DNA of 64,000 nucleotides, from positions 113,250 through 177,249 of the forward strand of contig CABJBM010000012.1 of NCBI GenBank assembly GCA_902363835.1, given 5' to 3'. The notes beneath the pieces were generated by a model. The model saw nothing but the letters and a program-made list of their open reading frames with translations, did not search any database and had not been told where the DNA came from. The DNA is from Lachnospiraceae bacterium (GTDB taxonomy: Bacteria > Bacillota > Clostridia > Lachnospirales > Lachnospiraceae). Positions 31,294 to 39,763 of this stretch are shown here, in pieces (within the stretch, counting starts at the first letter, position 1; each line of letters opens with the position of its first letter). Position numbers and translations under genes: made by a program.

Positions 31294-33432
31294 TTAAATC
31301 TCCTGGATAGAAGCTATAATAAGGACCTCTTCCTCTGGTTCCCGGTCTCCCAGGTCCAGATTCATAAGAAGCAGAACCTGCTCTAAGTCCACTGCACTGT
31401 AGTCACATACCCTGGGTCCGAAGCATACGAAGAAATCAGGACGCAGTACGGTATCCGTTTTGAATACGGCATTTTCTTTCCAAAGCTTTTCCACCACCTC
31501 TTTGTAATCCTTTGCCTTGCATTTCTCCACAACTCCGTCTGAACACTGCACCTTAATAAATCCCTTGCTGTCCACAATTCGCAGCGGTGTTTTGCCGTCT
31601 TTTTCACCCTTATAAACAAAGAATTTGTCTGTCTTCTCTGCCAATTCCACATTGGAAATCTTAGGTCCAAAATCCTGCAATGCAAGCTCACAGGCTTCCG
31701 GCTCCTCGCAGGCCTTTAAAAGATCCGTGGTCTTCACCTCTGTGGATCCGGTGGCTATAGCTGTCACCTTACCGGTCTGATTGTCAATCTCAATGTGGAT
31801 TTCCACAGTGTCAGGAGATGCGCCGGAGCTGACCGCTAAGTCTGCCGCCTCTTTTTTCAGCTCCCGGATGTCTTCCTGGGTGGGGTTTGGAATGACTCGC
31901 TCCACCACATCGCGGACCATTGACAGGGCAACGCCGATGGAGGAAATCACTTCTGCGTTTTCAGGGATGCTGTACTGCAGTCCCATCTTGCCTGCACAAT
32001 AAGGAACAAGGGAAGCAGCACCGCCGCCGCAGCCCACCAGCTTCATACTTTCATGATCCAGCTTATACTTTTCAGCCAGAGAGTTGATACAGGCGTTGAT
32101 CTTTTCAAAGTCCTTATCCAGGATCTGGGTAGCCAGCTCTTCTATGGTGATGCCAAGCTTATCAGCAACCGGTTTCATAGCCTTTCTGGCGGAGTTGGCA
32201 TTGCCGTGGGCAAAATACGTTTCATCAATAAGTCCCAGCACGTTTGCCGCATCCGTATTGGTAAAGCAGATGCGCTTTCCATTTTTTAACCGAAGGGTCA
32301 CATAGTCCCCCGGATCTCCCGGTTTGGGGCTGACCATTTCGATCTTGGGATCAACAATCTCTTCCTCCGGCATAAAGCAGGCATATTCGCAGCCGGCGAT
32401 ATGGGCGGAACGGGGACCTACGTCTACCACGCATTTATCGTTAATACGGACCATGGAACCGCCTGCACAGCCTAAAATCCGCACATCTAAGGAGTTGATG
32501 TAAGTGTCATGACCGCCGATCTTGGCATAATCCACACCGGGACGGCCGTTCTTTATTACGCCGATGTTGGTGGTGGTTCCGCCAACTTCAAAATAAATGG
32601 CATTGGAAGCGCGAAGATACATAAGTGAGCCCATAACGGAGGCTGCCGGACCGGAGAGGGCTGTGAGAATAGGACGCTTTCTCATTTCATTGATCTCCAT
32701 AACACCGCCGTCGCCTCTCATGATCATTAAAGGCACGTTGACTCCTGCAGATTTTACAGAGGATTCCGTAGCATTTGCAGTCATCATCATCTTTGGCAGG
32801 ATGGACGCATTGATTGCCGCAGTACGGGTGCGGCGGGTAAGTCCGTAAAGTTTTGTAATATCGGAAGCCATTGTTACAGGCACATTTTTCTTCTTTGCAC
32901 AATCATGGATCAGCTGCTCTTCCCCCATGCTGTCCACACCAAACGCCATGGAAGCCACTGCTACTTTAGCGCCCTGGGCCAGCAAATCATCGATGCTTTT
33001 GTTGATGACTTCTTCTGTCAGCATTTTCTTCTTAATAAATGTGTTATACACCTTGATCATACGGCCGACTTTTTCATCCAGCATAATGTCCTTTAAAGCC
33101 AGCTGGCGTTTTGCCAGAAAGCCTTCAAGACCGCCCCCCGCTACTCCTACTACGCCGACACTTGCCACATCCCCTTCAATAAAGGCATTGGTAGCCTGGG
33201 TGGTGGAGTGAGCCACGAAAACTACATCCTCCGGGGAGATATCATTTTCGTTCATGCAGTTCTTAAAGCTCTGCACAACACCGGCAGCAACGCCGTCTTT
33301 ATGGTCATGTGTCGTCTTTACCTCATTTTTTCCGATAATTTCATGGCTATCGTTATCCATTGCAACGCATTTGGTATAGGTACCGCCTACGTCGATTCCC
33401 ATACGAACCGATCTGTGTATTCGTTCTGCCAT
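31294..33432 (-). CDS. Hydantoinase/oxoprolinase-family protein, HyuA type
   Basis: 712 residues from the ATG at 33432 behind GGAAAGGAATGG. A further 40 codons in frame only read through the repeat array upstream. It has an ASKHA-type ATP fold: MGIDVGGTYTKCV (about 9-21), VGVVGVAGGG, LTALSGPAASVMGSL, EVGGTTTNIGVI (adenosine region) and LVGCGGGAASLVPYCAGK. HyuA proteins couple ATP hydrolysis to opening of a cyclic amide or to carboxylation, normally together with HyuB. No HyuB is encoded in the window, so this may be a single-subunit variant or a different ATP-dependent enzyme. It is the second gene of the operon, after the permease. Confidence 0.85.
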   Translation of the reverse strand: MAERIHRSVRMGIDVGGTYTKCVAMDNDSHEIIGKNEVKTTHDHKDGVAAGVVQSFKNCMNENDISPEDVVFVAHSTTQATNAFIEGDVASVGVVGVAGGGLEGFLAKRQLALKDIMLDEKVGRMIKVYNTFIKKKMLTEEVINKSIDDLLAQGAKVAVASMAFGVDSMGEEQLIHDCAKKKNVPVTMASDITKLYGLTRRTRTAAINASILPKMMMTANATESSVKSAGVNVPLMIMRGDGGVMEINEMRKRPILTALSGPAASVMGSLMYLRASNAIYFEVGGTTTNIGVIKNGRPGVDYAKIGGHDTYINSLDVRILGCAGGSMVRINDKCVVDVGPRSAHIAGCEYACFMPEEEIVDPKIEMVSPKPGDPGDYVTLRLKNGKRICFTNTDAANVLGLIDETYFAHGNANSARKAMKPVADKLGITIEELATQILDKDFEKINACINSLAEKYKLDHESMKLVGCGGGAASLVPYCAGKMGLQYSIPENAEVISSIGVALSMVRDVVERVIPNPTQEDIRELKKEAADLAVSSGASPDTVEIHIEIDNQTGKVTAIATGSTEVKTTDLLKACEEPEACELALQDFGPKISNVELAEKTDKFFVYKGEKDGKTPLRIVDSKGFIKVQCSDGVVEKCKAKDYKEVVEKLWKENAVFKTDTVLRPDFFVCFGPRVCDYSAVDLEQVLLLMNLDLGDREPEEEVLIIASIQEI

Positions 33433-33453
33433 TGTTTTCCATTCCTTTCCATA

Positions 33454-33602
33454 ATTATTGCCTGTATTCTGGCATAGAGGGGTACCCGAAGGATATTTCC
33501 ATATTATTGCCATGTGCTCTGGCATAGAGGGATACCCGCAGGGTATTTCCAATTTATTGCCATGTATTGCAGCATAAAAATATACCTGTAAGGTGCTTCA
33601 TT
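33454..33602 (-). repeat. Three tandem ~49-nt hairpin repeats in the HyuA leader
   Basis: Units at 33454-33502, 33503-33552 and 33553-33602 begin (T/A)TTATTGCC on the plus strand. Read on the minus strand each forms a hairpin, ATACCCTGCGGGTAT in the middle copy. The base pairs are partly kept through changes in the other copies. Each then has TATGCC ... GGCA and AATA(A/T)T. The array ends 22 nt before the HyuA start codon. Confidence 0.8.
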
Positions 33603-33670
33603 TCACAAAATCAATAATCTTGCACCTTAGTTTTAACAATATTTAATCTCTCATTCAGATGAATGGTGAA

Positions 33671-33702
33671 AAGCGTCCGGGTGCGCAGGGGCGCGCCCGG
33701 AC
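33671..33702 (-). terminator. GC-rich terminator after the permease gene
   Basis: GTCCGGG (33675-33681) and CCCGGAC (33696-33702), with GC pairs between, form a very stable hairpin followed on the minus strand by GCTTTTC. It probably limits read-through from the permease into hyuA, so the array region downstream may hold its own promoter. Confidence 0.65.
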
Positions 33703-33750
33703 CTGTGGGTTATCTTAGATTTGAGAGTATGCGTTTTTATCTAACTGACA

Positions 33751-35142
33751 TTATGAAAGGAACCATGCAGCTCCAAGTCCTCCCAGCATAATAAAGGTCG
33801 CGATATACTGCAGCACACCGGTGAGATATGCATTGGGAATGGAAAGCTTTAAGAACTCTCTGGACTCAACCTTTGTATAAGCAAGTCCCCATGCAACCCA
33901 TGACTGGGTGATACAGCTTCCGATATTTACCGTAATGGTAGGGATGGCAAATACCGCATATAAGAACGGAACAGAGAAGGAAGCAACATTGGATAATACG
34001 CCAAGGGTTGCCGCTCCACAGCCAACCAGAGTCATTGGTCCACGGAACAATCCCATGCAAAGCAGAACAGCGAATACAATACATACCACGATCTCGCTTC
34101 TTGGCATTACGTTGCCTAAAATCACCTTAAAGTAAGGAGAAGCATAAGCTGCTACCTGGTTGAACATAGGCAGGGTAAGAAGGAAGCCTACCAGCGGAGC
34201 GGTATCAACCACACCGTCATAGTACAGCTTGTTCACAAGCTGGCAATTCTCTTTGAAGGTTCCATTCATTCTTCCGCAAAGGAACAGAGCCAGGAATCCT
34301 GCGATCACAAAACCTCCGATTACGGAGAAATCAAGCCAGATCTTAAGAACCACAGGAACGATTGGAAGAATCAGGGTGTAGAAAGGAGCATTCTTCTGCT
34401 CAGCCGCACCGCCGCGGGTCTGTGCAGCCCATGCATGAACAGTTTTTGCACGCTTTAAGTAGAATGCAGCCAGTACCGTTGTTGCAACCAGCATGATGAC
34501 CAGGGCAGCATAACCCCAGTGTGCCGCATACCAGCCAAGGGTAAACTCGGGCATCTGCTCCGGTTTAATAAAGAATGCACGGTACTGTGCAAAGTTTACA
34601 GGGTTTAAGTAAATGCCTGATGCAACGGAACCCATGAAGGTGAACAGAGCAACAGACTTGGGAATACCCAGAGACATAAGGATCGGAAGCACAATAACAC
34701 CGATTGCGATAACCGGGCCGGCTCCTGTCATGGCAGTGAAGATCAAAGCTGTAACAATGTTTAACAGGGCGACTGTAACAAAGGGCTTATCTCCGCCTAA
34801 TTCAACCGTCTTACGAATCAGAGTGGAAGCGATTCCGGTATCCATAAGCACGCGGCCAAACCATGCACCCCAACAGACGTTTACCAGAGTGGTTCCCCAG
34901 CCTTCGGGAGCTGACTGATAAATCTTGTTTAAGGCAGCAATCACTGTGTTGTCTTTTCCAAACTGCAGAATCGGATTGGATGTTAAAAATGCTTCACTTG
35001 CAAAAAGTGTTCCCCCAATGGGAAGGATGGTCCAAAGAAGCGTAATCAGCAGGAAACCGATCATCAGGTTATGACCTTTGATACAGTAATACGCCAGACC
35101 AAAGAAAGAAATTAATAAAATGATTCCAATAATGTACTCCAA
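33751..35142 (-). CDS. Carboxylate-type permease of the ion-transporter superfamily
   Basis: 463 residues with about 12 hydrophobic segments. Two halves each contain a re-entrant-like region (GAGPVIAIGVIVLPILMSLGIP near 140-161 and RGPMTLVGCGAATLGVLSN near 375-393), as in GntP, CitMHS and DcuC-type carriers for gluconate, citrate or dicarboxylates. The N-terminus reads IIGIILLISFFGLAYYCIKG. It lies upstream of HyuA and so probably imports the anionic compound the island degrades. I cannot assign it to one named family with certainty. Confidence 0.7.
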   Translation of the reverse strand: MEYIIGIILLISFFGLAYYCIKGHNLMIGFLLITLLWTILPIGGTLFASEAFLTSNPILQFGKDNTVIAALNKIYQSAPEGWGTTLVNVCWGAWFGRVLMDTGIASTLIRKTVELGGDKPFVTVALLNIVTALIFTAMTGAGPVIAIGVIVLPILMSLGIPKSVALFTFMGSVASGIYLNPVNFAQYRAFFIKPEQMPEFTLGWYAAHWGYAALVIMLVATTVLAAFYLKRAKTVHAWAAQTRGGAAEQKNAPFYTLILPIVPVVLKIWLDFSVIGGFVIAGFLALFLCGRMNGTFKENCQLVNKLYYDGVVDTAPLVGFLLTLPMFNQVAAYASPYFKVILGNVMPRSEIVVCIVFAVLLCMGLFRGPMTLVGCGAATLGVLSNVASFSVPFLYAVFAIPTITVNIGSCITQSWVAWGLAYTKVESREFLKLSIPNAYLTGVLQYIATFIMLGGLGAAWFLS

Positions 35143-35238
35143 AGTAATACCTCCTATGACTTTTTATTCTCCACACAATACAATTACTCCTGCAGCCTCC
35201 TTAAGGCGGCTGCCTCTCTCAAACCTTTCCCCAAACTC

Positions 35239-35294
35239 CTTTCATTTTTTCTGCCCGTGCTTTTGGACATAAAGACATGCCCGCAGGGCGTTCA
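35239..35294 (-). repeat. Single copy of the leader hairpin repeat
   Basis: On the minus strand this stretch reads GCCCTGCGGGCAT, then TTTATGTCCAAAAGCACGGG, then CAGAAAA and AAAGGAG. The part GGCAT(A/G)(C/T)CT(A/T)TATG(C/T)CC, followed by AAAA, GC and GGGCAG, matches the EIIA-leader unit at 6791-6890 almost base for base. It lies about 100 nt upstream of the permease start. Confidence 0.65.
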
Positions 35295-35332
35295 TCATAA
35301 TAATATAAATTTATTTCTATCCGGACCGGACT

Positions 35333-36046
35333 TTAGGCCTGACCGGAAAAGAACTGTGGATAAATTCCCTGGAGCGTTCCCGCATTCCAGAGAACTGAAT
35401 TAAAGTGGTTGGCGCAGATCAGGCATGCGGCTTCCGCATCCCGGCGCTTTAAATTATCAAGCAAAAGGCGCCCCTCCACCTGGACATGTTCCAGACTCGT
35501 CAGGGAAGACATATCCGTCTTATAGTTAAACGTTGTATACTGAAGATAATTTAAACGCAGCAGATCACAATCCATGGTACGGAAGACCTCCCAGACATAT
35601 TCACGGCCGCAAAAGGTGGAAAGCAGGTAATGAAGCTGCTGTTCCATGACCAGAAAATCAAAGGGATTTTCTTTGCTTGCCTCATACTTCTGATAATTGA
35701 GTACCTCTTCCAGCTGTTCAAGCTGAGACTTTGTAAGCCCCTGGCGGCAGATTTCCTCAATCATTGCCTGTTCCAGTATGTTATGGGAAAAAACTGCCTG
35801 TTTGATCCGTTCGCCGTCAAGCAGCGTCACCTCTGTCCCTCTCTGGGGATATACCACAATGTATCCTTCTTCCACCAGGCGGGAAAGTGCATCCCTTACC
35901 ATTGTCCGGCTGGCATTCATCTGGCTGGACAGAATATTCTCGCTCAGCCGTTCTCCCGGCCTGATATCCAGATTCAATATCTGCATGCGAAGCTGATTAT
36001 AAATATCACTTCTCTGGTCTGCTTTTCCTACTTCCACTTCCGTCAT
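35333..36046 (-). CDS. GntR-family regulator, FCD type
   Basis: 237 residues. The winged helix is DIYNQLRMQILNLDIRPGERLSENIL followed by SSQMNASRTMVRDALSRLVEEGYIVVYPQRGTEV (about 15-75). The FCD effector domain covers about 85-225. It is encoded just upstream of the permease/HyuA operon on the same strand, with a 190-nt gap that holds the single leader repeat. It is the third FCD regulator of the island and the most likely local controller of the permease and HyuA genes, sensing a carboxylate. Confidence 0.85.
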   Translation of the reverse strand: MTEVEVGKADQRSDIYNQLRMQILNLDIRPGERLSENILSSQMNASRTMVRDALSRLVEEGYIVVYPQRGTEVTLLDGERIKQAVFSHNILEQAMIEEICRQGLTKSQLEQLEEVLNYQKYEASKENPFDFLVMEQQLHYLLSTFCGREYVWEVFRTMDCDLLRLNYLQYTTFNYKTDMSSLTSLEHVQVEGRLLLDNLKRRDAEAACLICANHFNSVLWNAGTLQGIYPQFFSGQA

Positions 36047-36656
36047 TTCTTTTGCCTCCCCATGAAAACAGCAAATATTCTAATGCATACAAGCATTTAT
36101 TAAAATTGCATATCAGTATCCCGCAAAATGCATATCAGTACTCAAAATACGTCCTTCTGTTTTCATTCTCATATTGTTTACTTTGTAAAATATATCATAT
36201 CCATTCTCTAAAATCAACTATTTAACCAGCATTTTTTACATTATTTTTTTACTAAAATTTAATCCTCTAGTTTTTTTCACAAATAATCGCTAATTTTTTC
36301 CAGAAATTCCCTGCCAAAATATTGCATACAAGTTGGAATAGGATCTTCAAAAGTCAACAGTCCTATCATAAAACAGAGACCTAACAGCAACACTAATTTA
36401 AAAAAAACAAAAAAGCCCCGCTTCATGACCGCGATCCGATCATTTTACGAGGCTCCTTTTTATAGGAATCATTGGAATTTACAGGTTTTCTTCTCTATTT
36501 ATACTCCCTTCCGGAAAGCTTTCATCCCTTCCAATCCATTCTGAATGTCATTGCATACCAGCGGCTGCATACTTCTTTTATATTTTGCGGACAGGCCTTT
36601 TGCAGAACAGGAATACCGCAAAAACTGCTGTAAAAGTGAATTGCCCTTCTTCCTTT
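36047..36656. other. Gene-free stretch with one terminator
   Basis: An AT-rich promoter region for the GntR gene occupies 36047-36320. AGCCCCG (36414-36420) and CGAGGCT (36448-36454), flanked by A and T runs, form a terminator for the minus strand at 36404-36460. Between it and the rhodanese stop a minus-strand frame reads NDIQNGLEGMKAFRKG before a stop, recalling the C-terminal end of crotonase-type enzymes. It is too short to call a gene. Confidence 0.45.
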
Positions 36657-36971
36657 TTATCCCTTTTCCAATACGCCGCGGTAATCAGCTATTCCGCCTA
36701 TATTCGTAACCGTATAACCCTTGGCCTGCAGATATCGGCTGGCCTGCCCGCTTCGTGCTCCGCTTTGGCAATAAACAAACACGGGATCACTTTTATGAAT
36801 CCCAATGGAGCCCAGCCGGTCCAGGGGCAGATTGATGCTGCCGGGAACATGGCCGCCTGCATATTCCTGTACAGTACGCACATCCAGAAGTACAGCCTTT
36901 GGTGTGCTCCTTGCCTGTTCCATTCCCGCAGCAAAATCCGGACGGTTCAAAAAGAAACTAAATATGCCCAT
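36657..36971 (-). CDS. Rhodanese-like sulfurtransferase domain protein
   Basis: 104 residues, a single rhodanese domain. AVLLDVRTVQEYAGGHVPGSINLPLDRL (about 26-53) and the active loop VYCQSGARSGQAS (about 66-78), with the persulfide-carrying Cys, are intact. Such small proteins carry sulfane sulfur in the cytoplasm. It lies 22 nt after a ferredoxin-type gene and a rubredoxin fusion gene on the same strand, suggesting a shared role in sulfur transfer or Fe-S protection under oxidative stress. Confidence 0.9.
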   Translation of the reverse strand: MGIFSFFLNRPDFAAGMEQARSTPKAVLLDVRTVQEYAGGHVPGSINLPLDRLGSIGIHKSDPVFVYCQSGARSGQASRYLQAKGYTVTNIGGIADYRGVLEKG

Positions 36972-36992
36972 TTTAACACCTCCTTTGTCCTG

Positions 36993-37499
36993 CTATTCTG
37001 CTTTTTCATTATTTGGAAGCTTGTCCAGCAGCCTTTTTACCACATCAACAGGAAAATCCTCTGACAACGGATTTGCAAGCAATGCGTTTAAAAAAGCATG
37101 GGTATTGTTGCTTTGGGACAGCATATATCCTGCCTCGCGGAGAATATCCTCAGTCAAAAGGCGGTTGGATTTAGCAACTGCCTCTGCAAGCTGGCGCAAA
37201 ACCGGGTCATCCGTTGTCTGAGCAATCTGCCGGCCAATCCCTTCCTGTTTTGCCTTGCGTTTTGCAAGCCGGTTCATTGCATTGACAACGGTTATTTCCT
37301 TGGGCTGCTGAGGCGGATATTCCAACGGAACCATGGAAATCGCCCCGGAGGGGCAAGCGGCCGCACACATTCCGCAGCCAATGCATTTATCTGCATCAAT
37401 GACACTGTTTTCCGTATCAGTTGCGCCGGTAGGACAGACATACAGGCACAGGCAATCCTTTGTACACAATCTTATATTTCTTACTGCTGTTGTTTTCAT
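36993..37499 (-). CDS. 4Fe-4S ferredoxin-type protein with helical C-terminus
   Basis: 168 residues from the ATG at 37499 behind GAGAGGAGG. The longer frame runs back into the rubredoxin gene. Two cluster motifs are present: an unusual CTKDCLCLYVCP (about 12-23) and a regular CIGCGMCAAACP (about 41-52). The remaining 110 residues are helical and charged (NAMNRLAKRKAKQEGIGRQIAQ, later LPNNEKAE) without further cysteines. It starts 4 nt after the rubredoxin-fusion stop, so the two are coupled and may pass electrons to each other. Confidence 0.85.
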   Translation of the reverse strand: MKTTAVRNIRLCTKDCLCLYVCPTGATDTENSVIDADKCIGCGMCAAACPSGAISMVPLEYPPQQPKEITVVNAMNRLAKRKAKQEGIGRQIAQTTDDPVLRQLAEAVAKSNRLLTEDILREAGYMLSQSNNTHAFLNALLANPLSEDFPVDVVKRLLDKLPNNEKAE

Positions 37500-37503
37500 A
37501 GTA

Positions 37504-38169
37504 TTACCTCCTCTCCACCTTTGCAATCTTCCAGCTCGGCACCTTGCAGACCGGACAAATTTCCGGAGCCTCGTCTCCAACGTATACAAAACCGCAGGTT
37601 TCGCAGACATATACATTGGTATTGCAAAGGAATTCAGCCCCTTCCTTTTCATAGCGTGTCAAAATGGAATTTAATATACGGCTGACCTTTTCTCCCCACA
37701 CCAGGGCACGGAGAGCTCCCCTGTCCCTTTCAGCATTGGCAGCAGCATTTGCATTGACGTATTCCATATCCAAATCCTCCTGTACCAGCTTAAGCAGGGT
37801 ATGGATATCCCCAGCCTCCTCTGCCGGCGCTTTGCTCTGGAAATAATCAGCCAGCTGTGAAAACAGCTCCGATTCCTCGGAAAGATACTGTTTTTCACAG
37901 CCTCGTGCCAGATTGGAGCAAAGGGCTGACAGTTCATTGGCAGTCAGTTCATGCAGGTTCTCCTCCTCTTTGGCAACCGGTGTAGAAGACGCCGGGGCAG
38001 AGGCTGCCTCCTGCTGCTCTTTAAAATCCGGTTTTCCTGCTCCGCACAGCGGACAGCGCCAGTTCCCGGGAAGATCATCCCATTTTGTACCCGGTGCAAT
38101 CCCGGCTGATGGAATTCCAGCGGCTTCGTCATATACAAAGCCGCAAATGGTGCATACATATTTCTTCAC
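37504..38169 (-). CDS. Rubredoxin - helical domain - rubredoxin-like fusion (rubrerythrin-related)
   Basis: 221 residues. A full rubredoxin domain at the N-terminus has [10 protein letters not shown] and [15 protein letters not shown], four Cys in two CxxC knuckles. A helical centre (about 70-175) contains [17 protein letters not shown] helices and many Glu but no clear ExxH di-iron pattern. A short C-terminal [20 protein letters not shown] knuckle pair is as in rubrerythrin. It therefore looks like a rubrerythrin relative with an added rubredoxin and possibly a lost di-iron site. Probable role: electron transfer or peroxide defence in an anaerobe, with the ferredoxin and rhodanese downstream. 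Confidence 0.75.
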   Translation of the reverse strand: MKKYVCTICGFVYDEAAGIPSAGIAPGTKWDDLPGNWRCPLCGAGKPDFKEQQEAASAPASSTPVAKEEENLHELTANELSALCSNLARGCEKQYLSEESELFSQLADYFQSKAPAEEAGDIHTLLKLVQEDLDMEYVNANAAANAERDRGALRALVWGEKVSRILNSILTRYEKEGAEFLCNTNVYVCETCGFVYVGDEAPEICPVCKVPSWKIAKVERR

Positions 38170-38340
38170 TTGCCTTCCTCCTTTTTATTTAAAATAATGA
38201 ACGCTCATGCTTATGTTTTAAATATACCGGATTTTTAAAAATCTCTCAGTGACATTGTTACATAAACGATAATAATTCCTATCTTTCAAAACATTAAAGA
38301 CATTCATACCTTTTTCCCCCAACGCCCCCTTGACCAGCAA

Positions 38341-38394
38341 AAAAATAACCCTGAACCCAGATTTAAGCCAGGTTCAGAGCCATGTTATTTTTTA
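38341..38394. terminator. Bidirectional terminator
   Basis: AAAAATAACCCTGAACC pairs with GGTTCAG ... GTTATTTTTT, with A and T runs outside. It ends the GGDEF gene on the minus strand. The rest of 38170-38468 holds only promoter-like AT-rich DNA for the rubredoxin operon. Confidence 0.75.
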
Positions 38395-38468
38395 ACTTCC
38401 TTTATATCCATAAATCTTATAACTGCCAAAAGACAGGCCAGGCAGAACATACCGGCCCAAACTCCGGT

Positions 38469-39617
38469 TCAGCGTTTCTGGTTTCTGCACTCCGCAGGGC
38501 CGTCATAAATCACAGTGCGGTTCCTGCCATTATTCTTAGCCGAGTACAGCGCTGCATCAGCCGCTCTTAAAAGCTCCTCAGGGCCGGTGCACTGGAGGTC
38601 CATACATGCCAGTCCACAGCTGAAGGTAATGATGTTTTTATCAATCAGGTTCAAGGAAGTGGATTCCATAATGGACCGCATTCCTTCACAGATCTTATAC
38701 GCCTCCTTCACACAATAGCCTTTAAACAGAATTGCAAATTCTTCGCCTCCTATTCGGAATGCGCTGATATCATCAGTCCAATTGCTTTTGAGAATTTGTG
38801 CCAGGTTAAGCAATACCCGGTCTCCTGCGGCATGGCCGTAAGCATCATTCACCCGTTTAAATTTATCCACATCCAGGACAGCAAGGGAAAGGCATGTATT
38901 GGCGTTTCTGCATTCTTCCACCAGCCCTGATAAACAGGAGTCAAAGGTTCCCCGGTTATACAGTCCTGTAAACGGATCAAGCTTTAACTGTTCCTGCATA
39001 TTTTCCTTCAGATGATATAAATGCATTAACGACATAAGATTATTATGACCGTTTTTGATCATAACCTTAGCTAACAGATAGGAACAAAAGAGAATATCCC
39101 ATGCAACAAATGTTGCCATGAGCGCGCCACCACCGCCGCCATCTCCGCCTTTAAGCAGTATGATTCCGCTGGAAATCAGGGCAGCGCTGTTTGTCAGAAA
39201 AATCCGCCTTGTCATTTTAGTATTTGCAAAGATCGTAGAGGCAAAGACTGACATGGTATAGGATCCCAGCAAAACAGTGGCACCCCTGTGAGTGGCTGAG
39301 AGATAAAAGGAAAGAGCCGTAAAAAGCAACAGCACCAGATATTCCTTGGTCCAAAGGGAAATACAAGCCAGGCGGACAAGGAAATCCACAAGCAAATTCA
39401 AAGCCAAAAGGCCGATGGCAGGCAGCACAATATAATAGCGCATATAAACTTCCGGCGGAGAGACAAGAATACTCTGCGCTGCAAAGTACCAGGCAACATG
39501 CGCCAATGTGATCGTAGCCACAATGGCATAACCGGCATTTACAAGATAATGGCACCATTTTATGGGCATAATAACGGTTGCCGCCTCATTAAAGTCCAAA
39601 TCCTGATCCATAGGCAT
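38469..39617 (-). CDS. Membrane-bound diguanylate cyclase (GGDEF)
   Basis: 382 residues from the ATG at 39617 behind AGGGGAGGTG. The N-terminal half has about six membrane helices (WCHYLVNAGYAIVATITLAHVAW onward to about 205). A GGDEF domain follows: LDPFTGLYNRGTFDSCL, LAVLDVDKFKRVNDAYGHAAGD and the active loop RIGGEEFAILF. GGEEF is catalytically competent. The inhibitory I-site (RxxD five residues before GGEEF) reads NWTD, so product feedback is probably absent. It should make cyclic di-GMP in response to a membrane signal. It is monocistronic. Confidence 0.9.
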   Translation of the reverse strand: MPMDQDLDFNEAATVIMPIKWCHYLVNAGYAIVATITLAHVAWYFAAQSILVSPPEVYMRYYIVLPAIGLLALNLLVDFLVRLACISLWTKEYLVLLLFTALSFYLSATHRGATVLLGSYTMSVFASTIFANTKMTRRIFLTNSAALISSGIILLKGGDGGGGGALMATFVAWDILFCSYLLAKVMIKNGHNNLMSLMHLYHLKENMQEQLKLDPFTGLYNRGTFDSCLSGLVEECRNANTCLSLAVLDVDKFKRVNDAYGHAAGDRVLLNLAQILKSNWTDDISAFRIGGEEFAILFKGYCVKEAYKICEGMRSIMESTSLNLIDKNIITFSCGLACMDLQCTGPEELLRAADAALYSAKNNGRNRTVIYDGPAECRNQKR

Positions 39618-39763
39618 AATTACACCTCCCCTAACCCTTCCCCCCTGGATTATACTTGAAAAATCCGCAAACAGCAATCCGCTTTTATCCGTATATCCTT
39701 CAGTTTTAAACCCGGTCCCAGGAAACCAGGCGCAGGGTAAAGAGCCGAAAGATCAATCAAACC

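Noticed and set aside
36585..37064. 159-codon plus-strand frame over the rhodanese gene
   Set aside because: Antisense to an intact rhodanese and the end of the ferredoxin gene, with no start signal.
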